Shown: piece after piece, positions 8,692 through 17,363 of the stretch | Layout of the letters: the number at the start of each line of letters is the position of its first letter | Numbering within the stretch: position 1 is the first letter of the stretch | NCBI GenBank assembly: GCA_012964435.1 | Contig: DTTX01000073.1 | Coordinates: 31,375-95,374 of the forward strand | Origin: Mesonia sp. | Lineage (GTDB): Bacteria > Bacteroidota > Bacteroidia > Flavobacteriales > Flavobacteriaceae | Direction of reading: 5' to 3' | Length of the DNA stretch: 64,000 nucleotides | Made by a program: the position numbers and the translations under genes | The notes under the pieces: model-generated | Databases searched by the model: none | The model's input: only the letters and a program-made list of their open reading frames with translations | What the model was told of the DNA's origin: nothing

Positions 8692-9441
8692 TTATTGTTG
8701 AGTTGAAAAGCTTTGTGAAAAATTAGCCATCACTTGCGGTGAATATTCGGGATCTACTTGAATATCGTCAATTTCCTCTAAAGACAATGAAAATTCAGCT
8801 TCAAATATTTTTGAAACATCTGATGTGATCTCTATTGAATTTGAACTATCCAACGCTAATGTATTTTGAAAATCTAAAGTCACTTCTTTATAATTATCTA
8901 AAGCTTGCCCGTGACTCCCGATATGATAAGCAAAAAGGTGATCGGTTTCAGTTGCTGAAGTATAATTTCCTTCAAAACGCAAAAATATATAGCCGGCAGA
9001 CCAGCTCCACAACATATTATTTTCTTCAGCAGTTGGCACAAAATTATTCACTCCGTTAAGCGGATAATTTGATTGATCGACCCCTAGACCAAAGCGAATT
9101 GCCTCATAATTTTGCATAGGAATATTTTCTAAGGTGATGCTTTTGCTGGCTTCATCTTCTTCATTTACCACAAAATAACTTTCTGCTTGCGGGTACACAA
9201 ATTCTTCTCCGTTTTCAGCGATCAAAACGATATTACTAATAATGTAACGCAGAGTTTCGATCTCATAAGTTTCTTCTGAATTTACGTAGGTTTCTGAATT
9301 CAACACCACATTTTCTCCTTCAATTTGATTTTGAAATTGAAGCGTAAGTTCTGTAAATTTTTGCGGAGAAGCTTGATCATCTGAATCTTCTGAACAAGCT
9401 ACAAAACCTAACACCACAAATAACAACCACCACTTTTTCAT
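8692..9441 (-). CDS. MbnP-like copper-associated lipoprotein
   Basis: A 249-residue lipoprotein (lipid Cys16 in GFVACSED). It follows the MbnP family plan: TLRYIISNIVL in the first third, FGLGVD near 118, and a central block with W145, W147 and GYIFLRFEG, followed by H168, H173 and H177 (LFAYHIGSHG). In characterised MbnP a conserved tryptophan becomes kynurenine and histidines bind copper; W145 or W147 and the three histidines are the natural candidates here, by inference. It shares one base with the upstream propeller gene and sits six bases from the di-haem protein gene, so the pair is co-expressed. No methanobactin precursor or biosynthesis gene is nearby. Confidence 0.82.
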   Translation of the reverse strand: MKKWWLLFVVLGFVACSEDSDDQASPQKFTELTLQFQNQIEGENVVLNSETYVNSEETYEIETLRYIISNIVLIAENGEEFVYPQAESYFVVNEEDEASKSITLENIPMQNYEAIRFGLGVDQSNYPLNGVNNFVPTAEENNMLWSWSAGYIFLRFEGNYTSATETDHLFAYHIGSHGQALDNYKEVTLDFQNTLALDSSNSIEITSDVSKIFEAEFSLSLEEIDDIQVDPEYSPQVMANFSQSFSTQQ

Positions 9442-10799
9442 TATCGAATCTTTACGATTAAAATATCTTTATTTCCTTTGTTTTCTTCAACTAAACTATC
9501 GGTACTTTCTGTATTTCCGACAGAAATTATGCTTTTATCATCTAACTGAATACTTTCACTCAACACATCAAAATCACTACCGCCAATACTTTGTTGCCAT
9601 TGTAAATTTCCGTTTTTATCGACCATCATTAACCAGCCATCGCTGTCGCCATAATTTTCGGTAAGATCTACATCGTTGCTTCGGCTGCTTCCGGTAATTA
9701 GGAGATCTTCATTTTCTAGTTGCAAGACTTTATTTGAAGAATCAAAATTAGTGCCGCCCAGATTTTGATTCCACAGTAAATTTCCTAAATCATCGATCTT
9801 GATCACCCAAACATCGGCATTGCCGTGAATTTGAGAAACATTTCCGTCATTACTTCTAATATCTCCGGTCACTACATAATTACCGTCAAGGGTTTTAGTG
9901 ATCCCGTAAGCAATATCGATCGATGAACCGCCAAAGTTTTTTTGCCATTGCAAATCGCCTTCAGCATTAGTTTTTACCACCCAAAAATCGTAACTACCAT
10001 GAGGATCGGTAATATCGAAATCGTCACTTTCTGAATTTCCTACCATAATAAAACCGCCATCTTCCGCCTGAACCGCATCGTAACTACGATCGTTATTAGT
10101 GCCACCAAAATAACGTCGCCATTCTTTATTTCCTTCAGCATCGAGTTTAACTCCCCAAAATTCTCCCACGCCGTGAAGTACGCCGGCGCTTCTGTCGTTA
10201 CCTTGACCTTCACTTGCAGTCACATCTAGATAACCACTTAAAAAATAGCCGCCATCGGTAGTTTGCACAATAGCATAACCGCGATCGCTACCGGGAAAGC
10301 CGAAAGATTTTTGCCACTGCAGGTCTCCGCTACTGTTTAACTTTAGCATCCAGTAATCGTAAAACCCTTGAGCATCGGTAACATCACCATCGTCGCTACG
10401 ACTGTAGCCAATTACCGCAAAACCGCCGTCGTTGGTCGTGATAATTTTTTGACCGCGATCGTCGCCCGTACCACCATAAATTTTACTCCACTGCAAATTG
10501 GCTTGCCCATCAAACTTGAGCAACCAATAATCGCTATCGGTAGCCGTTTTACCAACTACATCGCCATCGGTACTTTGGGTAAACCCTAAAACAGCAAAAC
10601 CGCCATCATTCGTTTTGGTGACTGAAATCGCTTCTTCATCTTGACTTCCGCCAAAGGTTTTCGCAAATTCAAATTCTCCTTGAAACGTTTGTTCTTCAGG
10701 TGGAAGATCTTCTGCTGAAGTTTCATCATCAGCACAACTCACCGCGAAAATTAAAAGCAGTAAAATGCTATGTAGTTTTAACAACTTCAACCTATTCAA
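9441..10799 (-). CDS. Lipoprotein with seven-repeat beta-propeller
   Basis: A 452-residue lipoprotein (lipid Cys22 in FAVSCADD) made almost entirely of repeats of 55-60 residues with the pattern GGs.dD.a, DGGF.v.G.s.S.DGdv, D.W..K.d..GnlqWqk. Seven units can be laid out; the last ends in ILIVKIR and could pair with the first strand (FEFAKTFGG), so a seven-bladed propeller closed by N- and C-terminal strands is likely. The Asp-rich loops could bind calcium. It overlaps the upstream T9SS gene by eight bases and the MbnP-like gene by one base, so the four genes form one operon. The ligand is unknown. Confidence 0.82.
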   Translation of the reverse strand: MNRLKLLKLHSILLLLIFAVSCADDETSAEDLPPEEQTFQGEFEFAKTFGGSQDEEAISVTKTNDGGFAVLGFTQSTDGDVVGKTATDSDYWLLKFDGQANLQWSKIYGGTGDDRGQKIITTNDGGFAVIGYSRSDDGDVTDAQGFYDYWMLKLNSSGDLQWQKSFGFPGSDRGYAIVQTTDGGYFLSGYLDVTASEGQGNDRSAGVLHGVGEFWGVKLDAEGNKEWRRYFGGTNNDRSYDAVQAEDGGFIMVGNSESDDFDITDPHGSYDFWVVKTNAEGDLQWQKNFGGSSIDIAYGITKTLDGNYVVTGDIRSNDGNVSQIHGNADVWVIKIDDLGNLLWNQNLGGTNFDSSNKVLQLENEDLLITGSSRSNDVDLTENYGDSDGWLMMVDKNGNLQWQQSIGGSDFDVLSESIQLDDKSIISVGNTESTDSLVEENKGNKDILIVKIR

Positions 10800-12213
10800 T
10801 AATTACTTTTTTTGAGATTTTGTTATTGATCCGTGCAAGATATATACCAGAAGAAAGGTTGGATAGATTTATCTGACCGCTAACTAATTCATCTGAAGAA
10901 GCTTGAAGTACTTTTTTACCCATCACATCGAAAAATTCAACCTGCGTTAATTCGTCTTGTTCAATTTCAATATTTAAAACAGAATTTACGGGATTTGGAT
11001 AGAGTTTTACGCTTGCTGAAAATTCGTGATCTTCTGTTGCTAAAGTGCCACTTTCTCTTACCAAAAAGAAACCGGAATTAATATCGCTAATTACGATATT
11101 GTTACTATCAAAAAACGGATAGACATTCCAAGCTCCATTAAAACTTACCCCATCATCTGCAGGATAAGTGTCAAAATAATCAGTTTCAAAAATATTTGAA
11201 TTTTCGATATCACTTATATCGATCACGCGCATTCCTGCCGTATAATCTGCTACAAAAAAATCGTCTCCTTTTACGTAACCATTATGATCTATCGCTGTTG
11301 TTTCACCATAAAAATCGAAAGCTACTGAAGGATTATCTAAATCGGTAAAATCGAAAACAACGGTTTTACTATTAAAGCCAAAATTGATTTCATCTAACTC
11401 ATCGCCCAATAAAAAGTAAGCTTGATCTTCTGTAAACCAACCTTGATGCGTATAACCAATGTTGCTATAACTCACTGTTGAAATAAGTACAGGATTACTT
11501 TTATTCGTTACATTCACAATTACAACTTCATCTTCATTACTTCCTATTAAAATCTGATCGCCTGTATAATCGGTATCGGGACCATTATAAGTAACTACTT
11601 GTGCATCATGTGTATAAAAACTTGCGTCGTAAGCGCCGGCAAATACCGGATTTAAAGGATTCTGAATATCTACCATATGCGGACCTCCATTATTTAGCGA
11701 GGTTCCTACCGCGTAAGCAAAACCCTGATCGGGATTAATCACAATATTGTGGCAATTACCAAAACCACCATAATGTGCATCCGCTGAAAAAGTAGCCGGA
11801 GCATTGGTAACATTTCTTAGTTTTGTGAGATCGAATACTTGCATTCCGTGATCGGATGCTTCACTCACCACAAACGCATAATTTTGATAAACTTTTATGT
11901 CTCGCCAAGCACTAGAATTGGTATGCGTAGGCAACTTACCTAAATATACAGGATTTATCGGATCTGAAACATCGATAAAGCAAGTCCCATTATCTACGCC
12001 CATAATAGCGTATTCTTTTCCGTCGGCAGGATCGGTCCAACCCCAAGAATCATTTCCGGCAGAAGCTCCTAAAGTTTCAAGACTAATATGACTCATTAAA
12101 TCATAATCGTTACAAGGATAATCGCCGGCAAAACCATTCTCACAAGGAACTTGCGCGAAAAGAATTGCAGTATATAAAATTGAAAATAGAGAAAGTAGTA
12201 ATTTTTTCATCAA
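10792..12213 (-). CDS. T9SS-secreted LVIVD-repeat (choice-of-anchor B) protein
   Basis: A 473-residue exported protein. The signal peptide ends about residue 20 (AILFAQ). The body carries LVIVD-type repeats such as DVSDPINPVYLG, DIQNPLNPVFAG, VNVTNKSNPVLIS and DISDIENSN, as in the choice-of-anchor B family. The last 70 residues form a type A T9SS sorting domain (YPNPVNSVLNIE, MGKKVL, LSSGIYLARI, KKVIIE), so it should cross the outer membrane through the type IX system. It is the first gene of the operon ending in the MbnP/MbnH-like pair. The function of the family is not established. Confidence 0.87.
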   Translation of the reverse strand: MMKKLLLSLFSILYTAILFAQVPCENGFAGDYPCNDYDLMSHISLETLGASAGNDSWGWTDPADGKEYAIMGVDNGTCFIDVSDPINPVYLGKLPTHTNSSAWRDIKVYQNYAFVVSEASDHGMQVFDLTKLRNVTNAPATFSADAHYGGFGNCHNIVINPDQGFAYAVGTSLNNGGPHMVDIQNPLNPVFAGAYDASFYTHDAQVVTYNGPDTDYTGDQILIGSNEDEVVIVNVTNKSNPVLISTVSYSNIGYTHQGWFTEDQAYFLLGDELDEINFGFNSKTVVFDFTDLDNPSVAFDFYGETTAIDHNGYVKGDDFFVADYTAGMRVIDISDIENSNIFETDYFDTYPADDGVSFNGAWNVYPFFDSNNIVISDINSGFFLVRESGTLATEDHEFSASVKLYPNPVNSVLNIEIEQDELTQVEFFDVMGKKVLQASSDELVSGQINLSNLSSGIYLARINNKISKKVIIE

Positions 12214-12229
12214 AATCTTTATTTATCAC

Positions 12230-12237
12230 TAATTTTG
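12230..12237 (+). promoter_or_regulatory. Candidate -7 box of thiL
   Basis: TAATTTTG matches TAnnTTTG and lies 34 bases before the thiL ATG in the 58-base divergent gap. The -33 region is poor, so this is tentative. Confidence 0.3.
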
Positions 12238-12271
12238 CAGTCTTACAAAGCTAACACTATTTTTATAATAT

Positions 12272-13330
12272 ATGTTTGATAACAAAGAAAGTAGAACCAA
12301 TTTATCTGAATTAGGAGAGTTTGGACTCATCGATCACCTTACGCGATATTTCGAAATAAAACGTACCTCAACCAATATTGGCATTGGTGACGACGCAGCC
12401 GTTTTAAATTTTGAAGGCGAAGAAACCGTAGTGACGACCGACCTTTTGGTAGAAGGCGTACATTTTGACCTTTCATTTATGCCACTAAAACATTTGGGTT
12501 ATAAAGCGGTGATGGTGAATCTTTCTGATGTTTACGCGATGAATGCCGAAGCAACGCAAATTACCGTTTCGATTGCAGCTTCTAACCGTTTTCCGGTAGA
12601 AGCTTTAGAAGAATTATATGCCGGTATTTTACTAGCTTCTAAAAAATATAATGTTGATGTGGTTGGTGGTGACACGACCTCTTCTACTGCCGGATTAATG
12701 ATTAGCATTACCGCTTTAGGAAAGACAAAAAAAGAAAAGATTACTACGCGTAGCGGAGCTAAAGCTAACGATTTGTTAGTGGTTTCTGGAGATCTGGGCG
12801 CAGCTTATATGGGCTTGCAAGTGCTCGAACGTGAAAAGCAGGTTTTTAAAGCCAACCCAAACTCACAACCCGATTTAGAAGCGTATAGCTATATTATGGA
12901 GCGCCAATTAAAACCGGAAGCTCGAAAAGATATCCCGGAACTTTTACAGGCGTTGGAAGTGCAACCTACTTCGATGATCGATATTAGTGACGGACTTTCT
13001 TCTGAAGTGATTCATCTTTGTAAAAACTCGAAAGTAGGCGCGAATATTTTTGAAGAAAAAATACCACTCGATCCTACTGTAATTTCGGTTTGTGAAGAGT
13101 TTAATATTGACAGCACGATGGTGGCGTTAAGCGGCGGCGAAGATTATGAACTTTTATTTACCATCGATCAAAAAGATTACGACAAAATAAAAGGGAACCC
13201 TAATTTAACGGTAATTGGCCATATGACAGAAGAAAACGAAGGAATGCACCTTATTACCCGTGCCAACCAAAAAATTCCTATCCAATCTCGCGGATGGAAC
13301 TCTTTTGAAGATGCGAACGATGAAGAATAA
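12272..13330 (+). CDS. thiL: ThiL, thiamine-monophosphate kinase
   Basis: A 352-residue kinase that phosphorylates thiamine monophosphate to the pyrophosphate cofactor. ThiL hallmarks: GIGDDAAVLNF and TTDLLVEGVHFDLSF near the N-terminus, GGDTTSS (about residue 130), SGDLGAAYMGLQ, IDISDGLSSE and SGGEDYELLFT. The metal- and ATP-binding Asp and Gly residues are intact. It stands alone on the plus strand, divergent from the T9SS gene, and ends at a bidirectional hairpin shared with the small convergent gene. Confidence 0.96.
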   Translation: MFDNKESRTNLSELGEFGLIDHLTRYFEIKRTSTNIGIGDDAAVLNFEGEETVVTTDLLVEGVHFDLSFMPLKHLGYKAVMVNLSDVYAMNAEATQITVSIAASNRFPVEALEELYAGILLASKKYNVDVVGGDTTSSTAGLMISITALGKTKKEKITTRSGAKANDLLVVSGDLGAAYMGLQVLEREKQVFKANPNSQPDLEAYSYIMERQLKPEARKDIPELLQALEVQPTSMIDISDGLSSEVIHLCKNSKVGANIFEEKIPLDPTVISVCEEFNIDSTMVALSGGEDYELLFTIDQKDYDKIKGNPNLTVIGHMTEENEGMHLITRANQKIPIQSRGWNSFEDANDEE

Positions 13331-13349
13331 AACTTCTCTGATATATTAA

Positions 13350-13377
13350 AAAATCCCGCTCAATAGCAGGATTTTTT
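13350..13377. terminator. Bidirectional hairpin terminator
   Basis: An inverted repeat (AATCCCGCT, CAAT, AGCAGGATT, with one bulge) flanked by A-rich and T-rich tracts, between thiL (+) and the convergent 68-residue gene (-). It can serve both strands. Confidence 0.75.
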
Positions 13378-13582
13378 ATTTATTGTTTGTTGAAATTTTT
13401 CGCATTCGAAAGATGATATAAATCGAGAATAGAAAAATGATAGTAAAACCGGCAACTGCAAATACAATTCTCCAAGTTTCCATCTCTTGAGAATTTTCTA
13501 AAACTCGAAACAGCTGAACTCCTTGAAAAACATTTAATACACTTAAAGCTATTACGACAGGTAAGAATCTTTTTTTCTTCAT
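13376..13582 (-). CDS. Small two-TM membrane protein
   Basis: A 68-residue protein with a basic start (MKKKRFL), a hydrophobic segment at about 6-24 and a second at about 38-58, ending RMRKISTNNK. A second frame is open over the same bases (13380-13589), but its product is cysteine-rich and has no coherent membrane pattern, so this frame is preferred. Family unknown. It is 22 bases downstream of the 218-residue gene and probably shares its transcript. Confidence 0.6.
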   Translation of the reverse strand: MKKKRFLPVVIALSVLNVFQGVQLFRVLENSQEMETWRIVFAVAGFTIIFLFSIYIIFRMRKISTNNK

Positions 13583-13604
13583 TCTTCAAAATTATAAAAA
13601 TTCA

Positions 13605-14261
13605 TTAAGCCTTCAACCCTTTAATCGCTGCAAACGCTTGCTCTACCAAATTTTCTTCTACCAAAACAGTAAATTCGTTAGTCGTAGAAACTACCTCATA
13701 CAGAGCAATATTTTGCCAGGCTAAATGCTTAAAGATCTGATAATACAAACCGGCAACTTTAAAATTATCTTGAGGTAATTGCACGCTAATCGCTGCTAAA
13801 GCTTCTCGTTGCATCAGTAAATGCTCAGCTTCAAAAAAAGAATTTACTTTTTCGGTTTCTGAGCCGGAGATCATAATATTGCTTTCTAAAATTCCGCGAG
13901 TAAAAGCATAAAATAAGTGGGTGTTAGCCGAAACATAACTCAGTAATTTTCCGTGACAATTTACCAATGTATTGGTATTTTTAAAGGTAAAGGCAGAAAT
14001 ATTAGAACGCACGGTAATATCGCCTAAATTTTTAAAAGCTTGTTTGAGTTTTTGATTATTACTCACACCCACCGGAGAATGATAACGTCGCAAAGCCATC
14101 ATGATCGCTCCGGTTTTTACGGGCTTTTTCAACATCGCAGAAATTTCCGGCTGCAACTCTTCTGCTAGCGCACTAAAATTAATAATGCTTCGCTGTAAAG
14201 CTTCTTCTAAAAAAGGTTGAGCTCTCAAAATCTGCTCGACACTTTGCGCAACAGTTTTCAT
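13605..14261 (-). CDS. Conserved hypothetical protein divergent from lysC
   Basis: A 218-residue soluble protein. The N-terminal part (IINFSALAEELQPEISAML and GAIMMALRRYHSPVG) looks helical and could be a small DNA- or ligand-binding unit. The C-terminal part (NIALYEVVSTTNEFTVLVEE, then AFAAIKGL) has the rhythm of an ACT regulatory domain like those ending aspartate kinases. It is divergent from lysC with 101 bases between start codons, so a role in sensing amino acids or controlling lysC is an attractive but unproven idea. No catalytic motif was seen. Confidence 0.75.
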   Translation of the reverse strand: MKTVAQSVEQILRAQPFLEEALQRSIINFSALAEELQPEISAMLKKPVKTGAIMMALRRYHSPVGVSNNQKLKQAFKNLGDITVRSNISAFTFKNTNTLVNCHGKLLSYVSANTHLFYAFTRGILESNIMISGSETEKVNSFFEAEHLLMQREALAAISVQLPQDNFKVAGLYYQIFKHLAWQNIALYEVVSTTNEFTVLVEENLVEQAFAAIKGLKA

Positions 14262-14362
14262 TTTGTTAATTATTTAACTTTATGTGCAAAATTAGTAAAA
14301 TTTATACATTTATAAGGTAAGCTCTTTGAACTCAATTACATTCGCCAAAAATTAAACGGAAG

Positions 14363-15685
14363 ATGAAGGTTTTAAAATTTGGCGGCACCTCTGTAGGATC
14401 GATCGCTAATATTCAGAAAGTAAAAGAAATTATTTACGATGGAGAACCTAAGATCGTTGTTCTGTCGGCGATGAGCGGTAGCACCAATAAATTAGTAGAA
14501 CTTTCTCAACTCATCAAATCTAACCAAATTGAAGAGAGCCAAGCGATTATTAACCAACTAAAACAAAAATATTTAGCGGCTGTTTCCGGTTTAATTGAAA
14601 GCGAAGAAAGAAAAGAAACCCTAAAAAAATACATTTTTGCACTTTCTGAGCAACTTCAATCTTTTGTAGATAACCAAACTAGCAATTACAATGAAATTGT
14701 AGCGCAAGGTGAATTATTTTCTACCTATTTAGTCAATCAATTTCTACAAGAACAAGGTGTGGCTTCTGAGTTAATCCCGGCATTAGATTTTATGCGTGTC
14801 GATAAAGAAGGAGAACCGGACTATTTTTATATTCAGCAAAGCCTTAACCGAATTTTAAAGGATACCCCAAACCAAGAAATTTATGTAACGCAAGGCTTTA
14901 TTTGTCTGAATAATGAAGGAAATATTAGCAACTTAAAACGTGGCGGAAGCGATTATACGGCAAGTATAATTGGCGCAGCGATTAGAGCTGAAGAAGTACA
15001 AATTTGGACCGATATTGACGGATTTCATAATAACGATCCTCGTGTGGTTGACCATACGCGCTCTATTGCACAACTTTCTTTCGATGAAGCTGCAGAGCTG
15101 GCTTACTTCGGCGCTAAAATTCTTCACCCACAAACGGTTTTACCGGTAAGAAACCTAGAAATTCCTGTTCGTTTAAAAAATACCAATTTACCGGAAGCAG
15201 AAGGCACTTTAATTTCTAACAGAATTACCGGTGAAGGTATTAAAGCCATTGCAGCAAAAGATGGAATTACCGCTATCAAAATAAAGTCTGAACGTATGCT
15301 GTTGGCTCACGGATTTTTAAAGAAAATCTTTGAAATTTTCGAGAAGTATGAAACTGCTATCGATATGATCACTACTTCAGAAATTGCGGTTTCCTTAACG
15401 ATCGACGACAATACATACTTAACAGAAATTACTTCTGAATTGCTCAAATTCGCTCAAGTTGAAGTGGAAGAAAACAGAAGTATTGTTTGTTTAGTAGGTA
15501 ACAATATTATTTATCACAAAACTACCCCACAAATTTTCCAGATCTTACAAGATGTAAATGTAAGAATGGTTGCTTACGGAGGCAGCAACAATAACATCTC
15601 GTTATTGGTGAACGCCGAAGATAAAGAGCATACCCTACGATCGCTTAACCACTATGCTTTTAACCCCAACCCAACCCTAGTTTAA
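14363..15685 (+). CDS. lysC: Aspartate kinase
   Basis: A monofunctional aspartate kinase of 440 residues, catalysing the first step towards lysine, threonine and methionine. The kinase domain begins KFGGTSVG, with LKRGGSDYTASIIGAAI near 195 and WTDIDGFHNNDPRVV near 218 forming the substrate and ATP site. Two ACT domains follow from about residue 295 (GITAIKIKSERM and VCLVGNNI), which usually give feedback inhibition by lysine or threonine. No homoserine dehydrogenase domain is fused. It ends at a strong hairpin terminator. Confidence 0.95.
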   Translation: MKVLKFGGTSVGSIANIQKVKEIIYDGEPKIVVLSAMSGSTNKLVELSQLIKSNQIEESQAIINQLKQKYLAAVSGLIESEERKETLKKYIFALSEQLQSFVDNQTSNYNEIVAQGELFSTYLVNQFLQEQGVASELIPALDFMRVDKEGEPDYFYIQQSLNRILKDTPNQEIYVTQGFICLNNEGNISNLKRGGSDYTASIIGAAIRAEEVQIWTDIDGFHNNDPRVVDHTRSIAQLSFDEAAELAYFGAKILHPQTVLPVRNLEIPVRLKNTNLPEAEGTLISNRITGEGIKAIAAKDGITAIKIKSERMLLAHGFLKKIFEIFEKYETAIDMITTSEIAVSLTIDDNTYLTEITSELLKFAQVEVEENRSIVCLVGNNIIYHKTTPQIFQILQDVNVRMVAYGGSNNNISLLVNAEDKEHTLRSLNHYAFNPNPTLV

Positions 15686-15702
15686 GAGAAAGATCTTAAA
15701 CT

Positions 15703-15733
15703 AAAAAGGCTGTCGAAATCGACAGCCTTTTTT
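15703..15733. terminator. Bidirectional hairpin terminator
   Basis: A perfect hairpin (AAAAAGGCTGTCGA, AA, TCGACAGCCTTTTT) after lysC. It overlaps the stop of the convergent lipoprotein gene and has runs of A and T on both sides, so it can act in both directions. Confidence 0.85.
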
Positions 15734-16445
15734 ATTTTTTAGAGATGGTATAAACACCTACTTTTTGCTGAATAGGTTTCAAACCTAGACCGTATTCCTC
15801 TAACAATACGCTATCTCTAGATAGGCTATCATTCAAAAATTCTAAAGTGAAATATCGCTGTTTATTTCCTTTAAAAATTATTGGATCATTTTCTTCTTTT
15901 AATTCTAAAGCTAATTGGTCTAAGCCCATACATTTAATACTAATCTTTCCATTTTTTTTGGTGCTTTCTCCATTTCTTGTTTTTGAAACACATTCAAACT
16001 GTTTCAGCTTAGCTTCATCTACAATGTATAACTCTTGGTAATCTTTCAATTTACTAGACATTACTAACTTTAAATTGTAATACTCCAAAATGCGATCAAG
16101 AATCTCTCTTTTTGTTGAATTATCCAAATCACTTTCATACAAAATATCTAACGAAATAGTATCTTTCACATCGTTAAGCACAAATTCTTTTTCGCTATAA
16201 GATTTCTCTAAAAGCCTGATCATCATTTGAAAACCAACACCTTCTAAAGAATGTATTCCATTTGTAATTTTAGAAGTGACAGAAAACAACTTTGTTGTAT
16301 CTCGTTCTTTATTTTCATAAACCTCGTAACCAGAATTATAATTCCCCTCTTCTAAAATTAATTCACGATCCGAGGAAGAATTACAACCTATCACAATCCA
16401 TAAAAAGCAAATTACTATTGAAATATTTACTACAAAATTTTTCAT
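15732..16445 (-). CDS. Lipoprotein of unknown function
   Basis: Starting at the ATG at 16445 gives 237 residues with a lipoprotein signal peptide ending IVIGC. An ATG five codons earlier (16460) is also possible but overlaps the upstream gene by 14 bases. The segment LEGVGFQMMIRLLEKSYS, with ILDRILEYYNLKLVM and a later half resembling it, recalls the DUF3738-type domains of Bacteroidota lipoproteins, but the match is weak. It lies directly behind an alpha/beta hydrolase gene and is probably co-transcribed. Function unknown. Confidence 0.72.
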   Translation of the reverse strand: MKNFVVNISIVICFLWIVIGCNSSSDRELILEEGNYNSGYEVYENKERDTTKLFSVTSKITNGIHSLEGVGFQMMIRLLEKSYSEKEFVLNDVKDTISLDILYESDLDNSTKREILDRILEYYNLKLVMSSKLKDYQELYIVDEAKLKQFECVSKTRNGESTKKNGKISIKCMGLDQLALELKEENDPIIFKGNKQRYFTLEFLNDSLSRDSVLLEEYGLGLKPIQQKVGVYTISKK

Positions 16446-16446
16446 C

Positions 16447-17223
16447 TTAAAATAATTCATTTAATATTTTTAAAAGTTCTTCTTTATTTTCTAAATAACT
16501 CATATGCCCGTCTTCGAAACTAATGAAGGTTGAATTGGTTTTTTCAGCAATCGCTTCAATCTCTTTAAACGGAACGACCGGATCGTTTTTACCGGCGATA
16601 ATTATTTTTTCTCCTGAATATTGCTGAAGTATTTCTGTTCTATCTTTTCTATTTTTCAAACCTTCTACCGAAGCGATAATATATTCTTCCGGAAGTTGAA
16701 CCGCTTCTTCGACCAACGCATTAATTTCAGTACGTAAAGCATTTCGGTTTTCATCGGTAAACAAATTCTTGATCGCCATACTAATAAAAGCTTGCTTGTT
16801 TTGCTTCACTAAACGCTTGGCACGGTCTCGATTTTCTTTTCGTTCTTCAGAATCGGCTACCGTAGAAGAATTCAACAAGATGAGTTTTTCTAATTGCTGC
16901 GGAAATTTCTCCGCAAAAGCCAATGCCACATAACCACCCATCGAATGCCCGATGATCGAAGCTTTTTCAACCTTTAGTTCAGCTAAAACAGCATGAACCG
17001 TTTCGGCCATCGTTTCCATAGAATGGATATAACCTAATTTTTCGGTTTTACCGTGGCCTAACAGATCGATCGTAACGAGTTGATGAGTTTCTTTAAACGC
17101 TGAAACCACATTTTTCCAAATCGTTGAGCTTTCTAAAAAGCCGTGAAGTAAAACGATTGTTTTGCCTTTACCTTCAGCAGTAAAAGCAATTTGTATATTT
17201 TTGTAGCTGATGTATTCTTGCAT
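16447..17223 (-). CDS. Alpha/beta fold hydrolase
   Basis: A 258-residue alpha/beta hydrolase. The oxyanion motif is LLHGFLESS, the nucleophile S94 is in GHSMGG, the acid is in AGKNDPVVP and the histidine in EDGHMSY, so the triad is complete. The start at 17223 (MQEYISYKNI) is preferred over one eight codons upstream because homology to the fold begins there and a TATTTTTG box lies at 17235-17228. The leader would then be almost absent. The substrate is unknown; MenH-like or small esterase roles are possible. The lipoprotein gene follows immediately. Confidence 0.85.
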   Translation of the reverse strand: MQEYISYKNIQIAFTAEGKGKTIVLLHGFLESSTIWKNVVSAFKETHQLVTIDLLGHGKTEKLGYIHSMETMAETVHAVLAELKVEKASIIGHSMGGYVALAFAEKFPQQLEKLILLNSSTVADSEERKENRDRAKRLVKQNKQAFISMAIKNLFTDENRNALRTEINALVEEAVQLPEEYIIASVEGLKNRKDRTEILQQYSGEKIIIAGKNDPVVPFKEIEAIAEKTNSTFISFEDGHMSYLENKEELLKILNELF

Positions 17224-17363
17224 AGCGCAAAAATAGTGTCTTTTCAAGCATTTGAAAATTTTGAATTATAAATCTAATATGCTTTTCTAAAAACTAATAG
17301 CCTGATATGATGCTGAAACAACTTCAGCCTGACGCAGTTTAAATCAGTTAAAAAATAATTTTC

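Noticed and set aside
13380-13589. Alternative 69-residue frame overlapping the small membrane protein
   Set aside because: The product is Cys/Ser-rich without membrane pattern, while the other frame has two clean hydrophobic helices.
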